Below are positions 17,786 to 28,032 of a DNA stretch of 64,000 nucleotides, one piece after another. The position numbers were made by a program, and so were the translations under genes. Source of the stretch: Rosenbergiella collisarenosi (GTDB taxonomy: Bacteria > Pseudomonadota > Gammaproteobacteria > Enterobacterales > Enterobacteriaceae); NCBI RefSeq assembly GCF_018494085.1, contig NZ_JABBFP010000002.1:496001-560000 (forward strand), given 5' to 3'. Below the pieces are notes generated by a model. It was not told the DNA's origin and made no database searches. It saw nothing but the letters and a program-made list of their open reading frames with translations. Positions within the stretch are counted from its first letter, which is position 1. The number at the start of each line of letters is the position of its first letter.

Positions 17786-17864
17786 AGCAGTTTTTACCTT
17801 GATCGATTCGATTGCCGATAAAAGAAGCAATCTTGAGTGTTGACGGTTTCGCTGCGCAGTGAGG

Positions 17865-18734
17865 CTACGCGTGTTGCGCGGCGCGGCGTGTGGCGCCGAG
17901 ATAATTAATGCCTACAGCCACGGCAATCAGTGCGCATCCAGCCAATAAACGCAATACGGACACGTCACTGCCCCAGAATAATAGGTTGATGATAAGCCCG
18001 ATGGGGACGTGCAACTCGTTAAAAATGGCTAACGCCGTAACGCTGACTAGCGTACTGCCCTTGGCTAACCAGAGGCTCCCCAACGCGGTCGCGACCAGTC
18101 CGAGATAGACCAATAGGCCCCATTGTAATGGTGTCTGTGGCAGTTGATCTGAGTGGCCGAAGAATAGATAAAGTAGGGCAGAGATGAGTACCGCACCGAG
18201 GAAAAAATGGCCGAACAGCTTCGGCATGCTGAGGTCAGGGCGGCGCGCTAATAATAGGCGACGACAGATCACCTGACCCGCCGCGAATGTCGCGTTAGCG
18301 AGTTGCAAGATCCAGAACCCACGCCAAAAATCACCGGTCAGGCCATGGTAGTGGATAACCATCCCCCCCGAGACCGCGAAGGCGGCAGCAAGCAGGGTCC
18401 AAGGATTAAAACGACGATCTAAGGCATTGTTAATCAGGCCTATATAGAGCGGTGTCAGCGTCGTAAACAATAACATCTCGGGAACGGTAAGCAGGCGAAA
18501 GCTTTGGTACGCCAAGGCATAAGTGATCCCAAACTGTAATGCACCACATAGCCACAGGCCGGCAATCAGCCTGGCTGGCAGGCCACGCCACGTCATCATC
18601 GGCACGAAAACAATCGCAGCAATCAACGTGCGGATAAATACGGAAAAAAAGCCATCGACATGACCGGCGAGAATATGCCCGGTCAGACTAAATGACGACC
18701 CCCATAGCAGGGTTACAACTAACATGTACCACAC
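17865..18734 (-). CDS. EamA/DMT-family transporter
   Basis: This 289-residue inner-membrane protein has ten predicted helices arranged as two EamA repeats. The first repeat carries LLWGSSFSLTGHIL and ALAYQSFRLLTVPEMLLFTTLTPLYIGLI. The second carries WILQLANATFAAGQVICRRLL and LWLAKGSTLVSVTALAIFNELHVPIGLIINLLFWG. The drug/metabolite transporter superfamily exports or imports small metabolites such as amino acids; the substrate is unknown. The start MWYML is the first Met of the frame. It stands alone between the tRNA and an unknown membrane gene. Confidence 0.82.
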   Translation of the reverse strand: MWYMLVVTLLWGSSFSLTGHILAGHVDGFFSVFIRTLIAAIVFVPMMTWRGLPARLIAGLWLCGALQFGITYALAYQSFRLLTVPEMLLFTTLTPLYIGLINNALDRRFNPWTLLAAAFAVSGGMVIHYHGLTGDFWRGFWILQLANATFAAGQVICRRLLLARRPDLSMPKLFGHFFLGAVLISALLYLFFGHSDQLPQTPLQWGLLVYLGLVATALGSLWLAKGSTLVSVTALAIFNELHVPIGLIINLLFWGSDVSVLRLLAGCALIAVAVGINYLGATRRAAQHA

Positions 18735-18792
18735 AATAATTCACCTTAATAACATTGACTCGGACGGTTGGAACCAGAAAAACTATTCTTAC

Positions 18793-19431
18793 TCAGGGGG
18801 TTTCAGTCGTCTCTTCTTGTACCGCGGGTTGTGATGCTTTAAGCAGCTGAATGTCCAACATCACATAGACCATGGTGCTAATAAATAGAGAGATAACGCT
18901 ACCAATCACGCCGCTGGTGGTGAACGTGAAGAAGTTATAGAGCACGACCCAAGTCACACACACAAATAATGCCAATGCGCTGTGAATTCCTGTGTTGGAG
19001 TAATTTTGAGGGCCACAATTTACAGTCTCGATATAGTGGGTCAGGGGTTGACCGGCGCGGGCTTCCAGATCGCTGATCGTCGAGTGCCAGCTAAGGTTAC
19101 GCCGATACGCACGACGCGTTGAAAAGAAAAATAATACAGAGATAAAGAACCCGGAGAATGAGATCAATACTGGGATAGACTCGATGGCATAGTGTAGGGC
19201 AGTGCGGGCGATATCCTGCGGGAATGTTGGCAACGTCAATGATGCGCCGAGCATCAAATACATAAACATGAAGAGCACCATGAAACCGCGCGTACGTTTA
19301 TCGGCCATAGTTTCATCATGACGCATCTGCTGACGAGCGGTCGCGAGTAGGGCGACGAGATGATCGGCGGGTTGCGGCGTAGCGGCGAGTGTTTCAAGGT
19401 CGGGTAACGGAGCAGAGTCGTTGTGATTCAT
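18793..19431 (-). CDS. Membrane protein of unknown function, four helices
   Basis: About 212 residues from the Met at 19431 (MNHNDSAPLPDLETL). The frame is open upstream to 19542 with alternative starts, and no strong ribosome site decides. Hydrophobic segments are seen at FMVLFMFMYLMLGASLTL, IPVLISFSGFFISVLFFF, ALALFVCVTWVVLYNFF and VIGSVISLFISTMVYVML. An acidic/polar N terminus and a loop with RRAYRRNLSWHSTISDLEAR lie between them. I do not recognise the family. It lies 126 bp downstream of shiA on the same strand and could be co-transcribed with it. Confidence 0.65.
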   Translation of the reverse strand: MNHNDSAPLPDLETLAATPQPADHLVALLATARQQMRHDETMADKRTRGFMVLFMFMYLMLGASLTLPTFPQDIARTALHYAIESIPVLISFSGFFISVLFFFSTRRAYRRNLSWHSTISDLEARAGQPLTHYIETVNCGPQNYSNTGIHSALALFVCVTWVVLYNFFTFTTSGVIGSVISLFISTMVYVMLDIQLLKASQPAVQEETTETP

Positions 19432-19557
19432 TCTAGAAGATACCTGTCGTAAGAGTAAGGTGAGCGCTGTTTTGTAATATTGACGACAACACAGCTCACG
19501 AGAAACGTGTCGTGATGCGATGGATTGGAGGGTACGCATCACGACGGCTAGGCGTTA

Positions 19558-20862
19558 TTACGCGCGAGCAGAATGTGACTTTTTCACGAAGCAGACGGTG
19601 AATAGCGAGAGCAAGCAGCCTAGCATGAGATAGAACGCCACCCCATGCCAACTGCCCTGAGTCACGCTGACCAGCCCTGCGGCGATAAACGGGGTAAAAC
19701 CGCCACCGACTACGCTGGCGACCTGGTAGCCGACCCCCGCACCGCTATAACGATAACTTGCTCCAAACATCTCGGTAAACATCGGCTGTTGCACGCAGAC
19801 TACCATGTCATGAGCAAGGTTCGCTAATAGCAGAGAACACAGGATAATCGGTAAGGTTGCTCCCTGTTCTAAAGCGAAGAAGAACGGCCAAGCGCTGATC
19901 GCGCCAATCGCGGCACCGGTAATGTAGATGCGTCGGCGCCCAAATCGGTCTGCCAGCCAGGCGAAACAAGGGATGGTCAAGCAACTGATTGCACCGACCA
20001 TCAGGCCGATCGATAGGAATAACTCGCGGGGTAAGCCTAGATTCTGCGTGGAGTAATTCAGCGCGAAAGTGGTGACGATATACATCGTTAGCAGCTCACA
20101 TAAGCGTAAACCGATAATCAAGAAAAACGCCGAGGGGTGTCGAAGTAAGGCTTCGATAACCGGTAAGCGTGGTTTTTTCTCCGTCGAGGCGACAATCGGC
20201 GTATCGTCGATTCCGTTGCGCAGCCATAGCGTGATAGCAACTAGGAAAACGCTTAGCAGGAATGGAATACGCCAGCCCCAGCTGGCAAACTGGCTTTCAC
20301 TGGTCAGCGCGCTAATTATGCTGACTAATCCGGTTGCCAACAATAATCCAACGCCGTAGCCCATCTGCACGCCGCTACTATAAAAGGCTTTACGATGCTT
20401 GGGGGCATGTTCGACCGCGAGTAGGGCCGCTCCGCCCCATTCACCGCCCACAGCAAACCCTTGTATCGCACGAAGGATGACTAATAGTACCGGTGCCCAC
20501 CAGCCCAGCGTCGCAAAAGAGGGGAGAAGGCCAATCCCTGCGGTGGCAACACCCATCATCCACACAGTGATAATTAACATTTTCTTATGGCCTAAACGAT
20601 CGCCAAAGTGTCCAAAAACGATGCCGCCTAAAGGGCGAAATAGGAACCCGACGCCAAATGTTGCGAAGGCGACTAACGTACCCATCGCGGGACTGATAGC
20701 AGGGAAAAATTGATGATTAAAGACTAAGGCGGCGGTTATGCCATATAATAAGAAATCATACCAATCAACGACAGCTCCAGCGAAGCTCCCCCAAGCCGCC
20801 CGTTTGGCTTGAGAAGATGAAGGTGAGTGGGGAGGCGTTGAAAGGTTGGTGTTAGCTTGCAT
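19558..20862 (-). CDS. shiA: Shikimate transporter ShiA
   Basis: This 434-residue MFS transporter of the metabolite:H+ symporter group matches E. coli ShiA closely: WGSFAGAVVDWYDFLLYGITAALVF, GHFGDRLGHKKML, RAIQGFAVGGEWGGAALL, CFAWLADRFGRRRIYITG, HDMVVCVQQPMFTEMF and RYSGAGVGYQVASVVGGGF. It imports shikimate and dehydroshikimate for aromatic biosynthesis. E. coli shiA lies next to amn; here it is in the same region, separated by inserted genes. Confidence 0.95.
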   Translation of the reverse strand: MQANTNLSTPPHSPSSSQAKRAAWGSFAGAVVDWYDFLLYGITAALVFNHQFFPAISPAMGTLVAFATFGVGFLFRPLGGIVFGHFGDRLGHKKMLIITVWMMGVATAGIGLLPSFATLGWWAPVLLVILRAIQGFAVGGEWGGAALLAVEHAPKHRKAFYSSGVQMGYGVGLLLATGLVSIISALTSESQFASWGWRIPFLLSVFLVAITLWLRNGIDDTPIVASTEKKPRLPVIEALLRHPSAFFLIIGLRLCELLTMYIVTTFALNYSTQNLGLPRELFLSIGLMVGAISCLTIPCFAWLADRFGRRRIYITGAAIGAISAWPFFFALEQGATLPIILCSLLLANLAHDMVVCVQQPMFTEMFGASYRYSGAGVGYQVASVVGGGFTPFIAAGLVSVTQGSWHGVAFYLMLGCLLSLFTVCFVKKSHSARA

Positions 20863-21041
20863 AATTATATCTATTATCCACGACGAGGCGTTTTTTATTG
20901 GCGGACAAATAATACTGAGTTCTCATTGAAAAACAATCGCGAAGTACCGGCTTTACGCCGTATTTTCGCAGTGTTAGTGGCAGGATCCGATGGATTGTGT
21001 AAAGTTTATAAATCATTATCGCGACATTAACGAGGAAAGTT

Positions 21042-21317
21042 ATGCCGAGAATACGTCTCACCGTCACACGCCTTTACGCCTTAAACGACGAGCGTATGGT
21101 AGCAAGTAAAGCGACGGCAAAAATCTTTGTCGGTGACGATTGTATCGCGACAGAGGAGATTTCTGGATTAACAGAAACGCCCGTCTTTAAATATATCCAC
21201 CACGCTTTTCCGGCGGGAAGGCCGATCCGTGTGGAGTGGGATACCCCGGGATTCGCTGATATGACCGCGGTTGAAGAAAATAGCTGCCCATGCTGTGAAG
21301 ACAGCGATATTCTCTAA
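21042..21317 (+). CDS. Small hypothetical protein with C-terminal CPCC motif
   Basis: The 91 residues ([20 protein letters not shown]... [13 protein letters not shown]) are preceded by a GAGGAAAG ribosome site. The C terminus carries CPCC, a possible metal or redox site. It lies 23 bp upstream of yedI and is probably co-transcribed. I do not recognise the family. The codon pattern is like the neighbours, so it is likely a real gene. Confidence 0.68.
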   Translation: MPRIRLTVTRLYALNDERMVASKATAKIFVGDDCIATEEISGLTETPVFKYIHHAFPAGRPIRVEWDTPGFADMTAVEENSCPCCEDSDIL

Positions 21318-21340
21318 CGCTACTGATAAGGATACCTATT

Positions 21341-22294
21341 TTGGCTGGAACAAGTTTATTTGCACTGTTAGACGATATTTCAACGTTACTTGATGATGTT
21401 TCGGTAATGGGTAAGGTCGCGGCTAAAAAAACCGCTGGCGTACTTGGCGACGATCTTTCTCTCAATGCGCAACAAGTCAGTGGTGTCAAAGCCAACCGGG
21501 AGCTACCGGTCGTCTGGGGGGTAGCGAAGGGGTCATTACTGAATAAGGTCATTTTAGTCCCGCTGGCGCTACTTATCTCGGCGTTTGCGCCGTGGTTAAT
21601 CACGCCCTTATTGATATTGGGAGGCTCTTACCTGTGTTTCGAAGGGATTGAAAAGGTGCTCGAATGGATCTTCCCTGAAAAAGACAAGAAAAGCCCTGAA
21701 GCCCGGCAGGCACGCCTTGCTAAACTTAGCCAAGAAGATGCGACGAGCTATGAGAAAGATAAGATTAAAGGGGCGGTGCGTACTGACTTTATCTTATCTG
21801 CAGAGATCGTAACCCTAACACTGGGGATTGTTTCCGAAGCGCCGCTTCTCAACCAAATTATCATCATGGCAGGTGTTGCATTACTGGTCACGGTTGGTGT
21901 TTACGGTCTTGTCGGCGTGATTGTGAAGATCGACGACGCCGGTTACTGGCTCGAAGAGCGTTCTAATCGCGTCGCCCAAGGCTTTGGGAAGTTTTTACTC
22001 TTGTTAGCCCCGAAGCTAATGAAATTCCTCTCTGTCGTTGGCACGCTGGCGATGTTTTTGGTCGGAGGAGGGATCGTTATCCACGGTTGGCCTTGGTTGC
22101 ACCATTGGGTCGAGCGTCTAACGCAAACCCTTACTCAGGCGTTACCTGACGCAATGAGCCATATCGGGGAGATCGTGATCAGTAATGTCGCGAGCCTGTT
22201 AGTCGGTGCGATTCTCGGTGGACTGGTCCTTATTGTGGTCAAAGCCGTCAGTGCGCTATTTGGCACTAAGAAAGAGAGCGAACAGCCTAAATAA
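21341..22294 (+). CDS. yedI: Inner-membrane protein YedI (DUF808)
   Basis: The 317-residue protein matches E. coli Yed[94 protein letters not shown]. It has about seven hydrophobic segments. The function is unknown in E. coli. The start codon is TTG at 21341, with AAGGAT about 8 bp upstream; the conserved N terminus ([12 protein letters not shown]) needs this start. It is convergent with fliR. yedI also lies near fliR in E. coli. Confidence 0.92.
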   Translation: MAGTSLFALLDDISTLLDDVSVMGKVAAKKTAGVLGDDLSLNAQQVSGVKANRELPVVWGVAKGSLLNKVILVPLALLISAFAPWLITPLLILGGSYLCFEGIEKVLEWIFPEKDKKSPEARQARLAKLSQEDATSYEKDKIKGAVRTDFILSAEIVTLTLGIVSEAPLLNQIIIMAGVALLVTVGVYGLVGVIVKIDDAGYWLEERSNRVAQGFGKFLLLLAPKLMKFLSVVGTLAMFLVGGGIVIHGWPWLHHWVERLTQTLTQALPDAMSHIGEIVISNVASLLVGAILGGLVLIVVKAVSALFGTKKESEQPK

Positions 22295-22308
22295 CCCCTC
22301 AACCTGTA

Positions 22309-23088
22309 TTATGCCGCACTGAGAAGATGTAAGAGTGGTTGGCTTATTGTCACCATCATCTGCTCAAGCATACCGACCAGTAGCGGCATACTTTGGTATA
22401 AGGCGAAAATACCGATCAGCAACGTCAAGGGGAAGCCGATGACGAAAGCTGAAAACTGAGGTGTCATACGGTTCAATAGTCCGAGCGCTAAGTTGACCGA
22501 CAGCAACATAAAGATTAACGGTAGCGACAGCTGCAAAGCCTGCGTAAAAATCATTCCACCGAGTCGTGCAATTTGTAGAAATGGCTCCGTCAGTGACGGG
22601 AGTTGATCATAGGGGAGTGACTCGAACGTTTCTGCTAAGTGCTCGACCATCCATAATATGCCATCGACGTTGACGAATAATAGCAGGCTGAGATAAGTCA
22701 GTAGGCGTGCAACGACGGAAAGCGAACTGTGACTCCCTGCATCGAAAAACGAAGCGAATGAAAGCCCCATTTGTAAGGCGATCACCTCTCCTGCCAAGCG
22801 TATTGCCGCAAAGACACACTGCATACTCAGCCCGAGGGCTGCCCCGATCGCGCACTGCTCAATGATCAGCAGTCCGCCAGAGGCCGAAAAGAGCGAGAGT
22901 TGCGGGTCAGTCGGTGAAGGTAAAGCAATCACTAGGCTGAGTACTAGGGCTAAGGCGACTCTAATTCTGACGGAAACTGCTTTCTCCGAGAAGAGAGGTG
23001 CGAAGGAAAATAGTGCAATAATTCGGCAAAAGGGCAGAAAAATAGCAGGTAAATGATCGATAAGACTACTTAGATGACTTAACTCCAT
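22309..23088 (-). CDS. fliR: Flagellar export apparatus protein FliR
   Basis: The 259-residue membrane protein of the flagellar type III export gate has about six helices, with RIIALFSFAPLFSEKAVSVRIRVALALVLS, GEVIALQMGLSFASFFDAGSH and LPLIFMLLSVNLALGLLNRMTPQFSAFVIGFPLTL as family landmarks. It forms the gate with FliP and FliQ. It is the last gene of the fliLMNOPQR series, 3 bp after fliQ. Confidence 0.95.
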   Translation of the reverse strand: MELSHLSSLIDHLPAIFLPFCRIIALFSFAPLFSEKAVSVRIRVALALVLSLVIALPSPTDPQLSLFSASGGLLIIEQCAIGAALGLSMQCVFAAIRLAGEVIALQMGLSFASFFDAGSHSSLSVVARLLTYLSLLLFVNVDGILWMVEHLAETFESLPYDQLPSLTEPFLQIARLGGMIFTQALQLSLPLIFMLLSVNLALGLLNRMTPQFSAFVIGFPLTLLIGIFALYQSMPLLVGMLEQMMVTISQPLLHLLSAA

Positions 23089-23091
23089 GCG

Positions 23092-23361
23092 CTAGCCTAC
23101 CCAATGCGGAAAGCTAGTCAGAATGGTCTTTACGTAATCGATAAGCAACGTGAGCATCCACGGCCCCGCGATCAGCAGCGTCACCACCACCGCGATGATT
23201 TTAGGAATGAATGAGAGCGTTTGTTCATTCACTTGGGTTGCCGCTTGCAGCAAACTAATTATTAATCCGGTAAGTAACGCGGCCAGCAGCGGCGGCGCGG
23301 CAAGGAGTAATGCGACCTTCATCGCGGCTTGCCCTAAAGTGGTGATCATTTCCGGTGTCAT
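23092..23361 (-). CDS. fliQ: Flagellar export apparatus protein FliQ
   Basis: This 89-residue, two-helix protein (MTPEMITTLGQAAMKVALLLAAPPLLAAL ... QVNEQTLSFIPKI) of the FliPQR export gate has the normal family length. The frame is open to 23424, but the Met at 23361 aligns with E. coli FliQ and the longer start would run into fliP. Confidence 0.95.
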   Translation of the reverse strand: MTPEMITTLGQAAMKVALLLAAPPLLAALLTGLIISLLQAATQVNEQTLSFIPKIIAVVVTLLIAGPWMLTLLIDYVKTILTSFPHWVG

Positions 23362-23378
23362 TATGCTGACCTCATGGA

Positions 23379-24116
23379 TTAGCTGATAAAGCTCTGCGCC
23401 AGCGAGCCAATTAATAACTGCCAACCATCTGCCATCACGAATAGCATCAACTTAAAGGGGAGCGCTAAGGTCGCAGGGGGAACCATCATCATGCCTAATG
23501 CCATTAAGACGCTGGCGACCACTAAGTCGATAATTAAGAATGGAATGAACAGGGTAAAGCCGATTTGGAACGCGGTCTTTAATTCGCTGGTGACATAGGC
23601 CGGGACTAACACGCGAAACGAGACCGCAGCAGGGGTTTGCGGGGAGGGCGCATGGGCTAAACGCGTGAACAAGGCGAGATCTGCCTCGCGGGTCTGATGC
23701 AGCATAAAGTCCATCAACGGACGTTTCCCTCTATCGACGGCCTCCACCAGCGTCACCTTTTGCTGTTGATAGGGTACATAGGCGTCTTGCCAAATTCGAT
23801 CGAAAGTCGGCCCCATGATGAACCAGGTGAGAAAAAGGGATAAACCAATGATGACCTGATTCGGCGGTGCGGCGGTGGTGCCTAGGGCATTGCGTAATAG
23901 CCCGAAGACGATGATCAGACGCGTAAAGCTGGTGGTAAGTAATAGGGCGGCAGGAATAAAACTTAGCGCCCCTACGACCAGCATAGTCTGCACGGGTAAT
24001 GCCCACTCTTGACCGTTAGTCAAGAGTGTTTGGGGCGAGGCACCCCAGGCGCATATCGGTAAGCTTAGCGTCGCGATGAACGCGAGGGCGGGATAAACGC
24101 GCGTTAAATAACTCAT
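23379..24116 (-). CDS. fliP: Flagellar export apparatus protein FliP
   Basis: The 245-residue protein has a cleavable N-terminal signal (about 1-25, ending CAWGAS), as known for FliP. It has [92 protein letters not shown] and a final [17 protein letters not shown]. FliP forms the core ring of the export gate. It overlaps fliO by 4 bp. Confidence 0.96.
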   Translation of the reverse strand: MSYLTRVYPALAFIATLSLPICAWGASPQTLLTNGQEWALPVQTMLVVGALSFIPAALLLTTSFTRLIIVFGLLRNALGTTAAPPNQVIIGLSLFLTWFIMGPTFDRIWQDAYVPYQQQKVTLVEAVDRGKRPLMDFMLHQTREADLALFTRLAHAPSPQTPAAVSFRVLVPAYVTSELKTAFQIGFTLFIPFLIIDLVVASVLMALGMMMVPPATLALPFKLMLFVMADGWQLLIGSLAQSFIS

Positions 24117-24487
24117 TTTAGGTTCCTTACACAGTGCTTGGCCAGGGTCTGCGCGAATCGCGAAGACGAAGGGGCTGGCCGATCCGGCTCTTTCTGTACC
24201 GGGCTATCTAATGGGCAAAGAAATTGGATAGTTTGCGCAGTGACCCCGAGGACTATTTGTTTTTCGCCAACCCTTACGACCATTAGACGCTCACGGGGGC
24301 CGATCATCACCGTTTCAGTAATGATCAGGTTGCGCGATCCCTTGAGTGCACGGGCATGGGGAAGATGCTTGAGGAGTTTCTTGATCGCTAACAGGACGAG
24401 CAGCACAACGAGTAATGCCCCGCCAGATTGGAGCACCATCTGGCTAACCGATACCTCGGCTAACGGCGCAATGGTAGAGGTAGTCAT
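24113..24487 (-). CDS. fliO: Flagellar assembly protein FliO
   Basis: The 124-residue protein has one transmembrane segment (about 20-43, [22 protein letters not shown]) and a small cytoplasmic domain ([36 protein letters not shown]). FliO is a scaffold for FliP ring formation. It lies 10 bp after fliN and overlaps fliP. Confidence 0.92.
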   Translation of the reverse strand: MTTSTIAPLAEVSVSQMVLQSGGALLVVLLVLLAIKKLLKHLPHARALKGSRNLIITETVMIGPRERLMVVRVGEKQIVLGVTAQTIQFLCPLDSPVQKEPDRPAPSSSRFAQTLAKHCVRNLK

Positions 24488-24497
24488 TATCTACTCA

Positions 24498-24893
24498 CTA
24501 TCGGCTAAGGCGGCGCATGCGCTCGGAGGGGGTAATAATATCGGTGATCCGCACCCCATATTTATCATTCACGACCACAACTTCGCCTTGCGCGATAAGG
24601 TAGTGGTTAATGAGAATATCCAGAGGCTCCCCGGCTAGCCCTTCGAGCGGCACAATCGAGCCTTGGGTAAGGCGGAGCAACTCCTTGATCGTCATTCGGG
24701 TTCTCCCTAACTCGACAGTAAGTTGGATCGGGATATCCATAATCAGATTAATATCGTGGAGTGGATCGCTATCTTCTGGCGTCGCAGGCGTGGGAAGTGT
24801 TGCCTCTTCATTGACCTGCTGCTCGGCGAGTGCCTCGGCCCAAGGATCAGTGACTGGGTCGTGATTGTCAGGGGTATCGACGGTATCATTCAT
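24498..24893 (-). CDS. fliN: Flagellar motor switch protein FliN
   Basis: The 131-residue protein has an acidic N-terminal tail and a C-terminal SpoA domain (MDIPIQLTVELGRTRMTIKELLRLTQGSIVPLEGLAGEPLDILIN, VVNDKYGVRITDII). It builds the C-ring with FliM and FliG. Its start overlaps the fliM stop by 8 bp. Confidence 0.96.
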   Translation of the reverse strand: MNDTVDTPDNHDPVTDPWAEALAEQQVNEEATLPTPATPEDSDPLHDINLIMDIPIQLTVELGRTRMTIKELLRLTQGSIVPLEGLAGEPLDILINHYLIAQGEVVVVNDKYGVRITDIITPSERMRRLSR

Positions 24894-25890
24894 GAGACGT
24901 TCCTTCTTGTAAGGTGGAGACTAGCGGCGTAATTAATTGAGTGACGCGCAGGGCATATCGATCGCGATGAATACCGTGTAAGGCGGTAAATACCGGGACA
25001 TTATCGACCGTGGCGATGATGTGTTCGGGAGACTCTATCGCGAGCACATCACCGACCTGTAGCTGCATAATTTGGCGCAGGGTGACCGAGAGTTCCGTGA
25101 GCCTAGCCGTTACCGGTAGTGGAGACTGTTGCACCTCGTTCACTAGATTTTCACGCCAGAGCGAATCCTCTTGCTGACTATTTTCTAATGGCGGATTCAC
25201 CAGCAACTCGCGAAGCGGTTCAATCATCGAGAAGGGAATGCAGATATTAAAATGTCCGACTAAGTTGCTGATCTCGACTTGAAACGTGGTGTTAATCACT
25301 ATGTCGTTGGGCGAGGTGGTAATGTTGGTAAACTTAACCTGCATCTCGGACCGGACGTACTCCATGGTTAAGGGGTAAATGGCTTGCCAAGCTTCTTGAT
25401 AATTATCCAACGCTAAGCCTAATAAACGGCGGATCACTCGCTGTTCTGTATAGGTAAATTCGCGACCCTCTACTTTGGTGGGAAACCGGCCATCTCCACC
25501 AAATAAATTGTCCACGACGATAAAGACCAAGCTCGGTGAGAAGACGAGCAAGGCAGTGCCGCGTAGAGGCTTCATATGAATGAGGTTGAGATTGGTCGGC
25601 ACTGGCATGTTACGGGCAAACTCTTGATATGGCTGAATATCAATCGATTCCACCGTAATGTCGGGGCTACGACGCAATAAATTGAAGACCGCCATACGAA
25701 ATTGGCGAGCAAAGCGCTCATTGATGATCTCTAGGGCCTGTAGCCGCTCACGCACTACTCGACGCTGAGTCGTTGGGTCGTAATCGCGAATCGCATCAGC
25801 CTCAGGGCTTTGAGTCGAAGGTTCCTGATTACCTGAATCGCCATTAAGTAATTGGTCGATCTCTGCTTGAGATAAGCTGGTATCCGCCAT
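24886..25890 (-). CDS. fliM: Flagellar motor switch protein FliM
   Basis: The 334-residue protein has the CheY-P-binding N-terminal peptide (LSQAEIDQLLNGD, residues 5-17). The middle domain carries YDPTTQRRVVRERLQALEIINERFARQFR, GTALLVFSPSLVFIVVDNLFGG and FTYTEQRVIRRLL, and a C-terminal SpoA domain follows. Length matches E. coli (334 aa). It lies 5 bp after fliL. Confidence 0.97.
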   Translation of the reverse strand: MADTSLSQAEIDQLLNGDSGNQEPSTQSPEADAIRDYDPTTQRRVVRERLQALEIINERFARQFRMAVFNLLRRSPDITVESIDIQPYQEFARNMPVPTNLNLIHMKPLRGTALLVFSPSLVFIVVDNLFGGDGRFPTKVEGREFTYTEQRVIRRLLGLALDNYQEAWQAIYPLTMEYVRSEMQVKFTNITTSPNDIVINTTFQVEISNLVGHFNICIPFSMIEPLRELLVNPPLENSQQEDSLWRENLVNEVQQSPLPVTARLTELSVTLRQIMQLQVGDVLAIESPEHIIATVDNVPVFTALHGIHRDRYALRVTQLITPLVSTLQEGTSHE

Positions 25891-25895
25891 GACTG

Positions 25896-26393
25896 CTACC
25901 TCAAGATAAAGGTGGTGTAGAGGATGTCAGCAACCTCTTGCTCGGGTAAACCCGGCGCAAAAGGAGGCTTTAAGGCCGCTTTAAGCTCAGCGGTTAAGGC
26001 TATTTTCCCCTGTTCGGTCTGTAGTTGCGCTTGGTGTTGATGACTTAATAGCAACAAGAGACGACTTCTCGCTGCCGGCAGGTAGCGTACAATACGCTCC
26101 TCAGTCTGACGATCGTTGAGCCGTAAAGTGAACCCAACATAGAGGACCCGCTCTTCTTGCGTCGGCGAGTCGACCAAGTTAACCGTGAACGGCTCTAGGG
26201 GATAAAAGAGCGGCTGCGGCACCTCGGCGCTGACCGCAGAGGGCAGAGAGGTTTGCGTAGCGGCCGAGGCACTGAGCGCGCGTAGTTTCCAGAACGCATA
26301 GCCTGCTGCGCCACAGGCAATCACTACGATAACGAGCAACAGGACTATCCATTTTCGAGAGGACTTCTTCGGGGTGTGAGTCGAGGTCGGCAT
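25896..26393 (-). CDS. fliL: Flagellar basal body-associated protein FliL
   Basis: The 165-residue protein has one transmembrane helix at about 14-37 (KWIVLLLVIVVIACGAAGYAFW) and a periplasmic domain (FYPLEPFTVNLVD, RVLYVGFTLRL, ending VADILYTTFILR). FliL supports stator function. It starts a second block of genes after a 143-bp gap from fliK, in which I see no clear promoter. Confidence 0.94.
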   Translation of the reverse strand: MPTSTHTPKKSSRKWIVLLLVIVVIACGAAGYAFWKLRALSASAATQTSLPSAVSAEVPQPLFYPLEPFTVNLVDSPTQEERVLYVGFTLRLNDRQTEERIVRYLPAARSRLLLLLSHQHQAQLQTEQGKIALTAELKAALKPPFAPGLPEQEVADILYTTFILR

Positions 26394-26536
26394 GGCCTAT
26401 CAATATCCTTGCAATAGCATTTAAAAGGGTATGCGACGTATTATCCAAGGTTGAATAGGGGCTGATGCGCAGATTAAAGGTACTATTTCTAGAATATTAA
26501 GCGGTTCGCTCAGCCTTTGACCGACTGAGCGTAGAA

Positions 26537-27589
26537 CTAAACGAGGAGCGATATCTGGCTACCATCGCGAGGGCGCACCGAAGGCTGGGGTGAATTCGAG
26601 GCAGGCTCAGGATGGCCCATTGTTCGCAAGTTTGAGGGTTGTGGATGCGAACTCGTTGACGGGTGAGATGAGCCGTGAAAAGAGTGGCCTGTGGTCTCTT
26701 GCCCAACTTGGCTATTTCCTAGCTGAATACCATTATCTGCTAATGCTTGACGAAGCTGGGGGAGGGCGGCCTCTAGCGCGGCTCTCACCTGACCGTGATT
26801 CGATACCATCATCAGCTCTGCATGGTCTTTGTTCACCGTCATTGAGATTTTCAAATCGCCTAACTCTTCAGGGTGCAGCTTCAAATGGAGCGTCTGCGTC
26901 CCGTGTCGATGAAAAATGATTTGTTGAGAGAGATCCCTCTGCCATTGCGGCGAACCTAACGGGGCATGTAATTCTTGGGCGGAGGCTTGTTTCACCGGCA
27001 GGTCGGGTAACGCCGGAGGAGAGGGCATGAGGACAGAGGATGACTGCGCGGCGCAGGCATGCAGTTCACGTAGCGGCGTGCGTGTGAGTACTAAAGTCGG
27101 CGGTGAGGCATTTTGCATCGTGTCTGGAGGTGGTGAGACGTTGAGTAAGGTAGCGCGTTGTTCGAGCACCGGCTCAGCGGGTAGAGTCACGGGCGGTATT
27201 TTCTTGAGTGATGACTGCGCGTTCGGTGTCTTTTCACGCTCGTAAGGCTGAGCGCGCGACTCTAGGGTGTTGACGATACTCCCCGCGGCTGGCGGTGGTA
27301 CCATTTGACCGACGGCGAGTATAAGATTTGTGGGTAAGGGTAGCGGCTCCACGCGTGGTGAGGCTTGCTCGTTGCGTTCTAGAGGGGGATGGGGCGAGTG
27401 GTCAGCACTCTCTTTAGTAGGCTTTGGCGTGATAGATGATTTTATTGCCAAGGTGGGGGCGAGTAAGTCGGCGAAAGATAGCACGCGCGGGGCCTCGCTC
27501 AAGACATCGCCTGGCCTTAGCGAGGGCGTCGCGGAATGTGTCGAGAGCTGTTTGGGCACGGCTAATAGCGAGAGAAGGTTAATCGTCAT
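26537..27589 (-). CDS. fliK: Flagellar hook-length control protein FliK
   Basis: This 350-residue protein has a Pro/Ser-rich, low-complexity secreted ruler region (about 1-210). The conserved C-terminal hook-switch domain follows (about 220-310, WQRDLSQQIIFHRHGTQTLHLKLHPEELGDLKI, LMMVSNHGQVRAALEAALPQLRQALADNGI). It measures the hook and switches export specificity. It overlaps fliJ by 4 bp. E. coli FliK is 375 aa. Confidence 0.9.
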   Translation of the reverse strand: MTINLLSLLAVPKQLSTHSATPSLRPGDVLSEAPRVLSFADLLAPTLAIKSSITPKPTKESADHSPHPPLERNEQASPRVEPLPLPTNLILAVGQMVPPPAAGSIVNTLESRAQPYEREKTPNAQSSLKKIPPVTLPAEPVLEQRATLLNVSPPPDTMQNASPPTLVLTRTPLRELHACAAQSSSVLMPSPPALPDLPVKQASAQELHAPLGSPQWQRDLSQQIIFHRHGTQTLHLKLHPEELGDLKISMTVNKDHAELMMVSNHGQVRAALEAALPQLRQALADNGIQLGNSQVGQETTGHSFHGSSHPSTSSHPQPSNLRTMGHPEPASNSPQPSVRPRDGSQISLLV

Positions 27590-28032
27590 TGATCGGTTCC
27601 TTGAAAACGGCGTTGAGCGAATTCATCGTTAGCTTTTTGTTGCGCGCGGGCTTGATGACGTTGTATGCGTTGCTCGCGACGGTTGAGTAACACCTGCAAC
27701 GCCTGCACTTTTTTTCGCGAGGATTGCCATTCGTCGAGGCATTGCTGTTGCTGTTGGTCGAGTGTGGCAAGCGTCTGGGCCTGTGCGTCGAGCGCATGGT
27801 CGACCGTGTGCAAAAACGCCAGGTAATTATCGCGCCTATAACGATAGATACCTCCGGCGGATTCGTGGTGCAGGAGCTGTTGGTAGTCAAGGTGATAGTG
27901 CTGCAATTGCTGGTGTTGTCGCGATGCCTGATGGCGCTCAGCATTTAACGTTGCCAATTGTTGGGCGGCGATATCGAGTTTATCGTTCTCTCTTTGCTGC
28001 AGCACGTCTAAGATAGTTTTACGGCCCATCAT
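27586..28032 (-). CDS. fliJ: Flagellar export chaperone FliJ
   Basis: The 148-residue, highly helical, Gln-rich coiled coil ([36 protein letters not shown]) is of the usual length (147 in E. coli). FliJ escorts substrates and activates the FliI ATPase. It overlaps both fliI and fliK by 4 bp. Confidence 0.92.
   Translation of the reverse strand: MMGRKTILDVLQQRENDKLDIAAQQLATLNAERHQASRQHQQLQHYHLDYQQLLHHESAGGIYRYRRDNYLAFLHTVDHALDAQAQTLATLDQQQQQCLDEWQSSRKKVQALQVLLNRREQRIQRHQARAQQKANDEFAQRRFQGTDQ

Noticed and set aside
21187..21603. Minus-strand frame of 138 codons opposite yedI
   Set aside because: Shadow of the conserved yedI and its upstream gene; no supporting signals.
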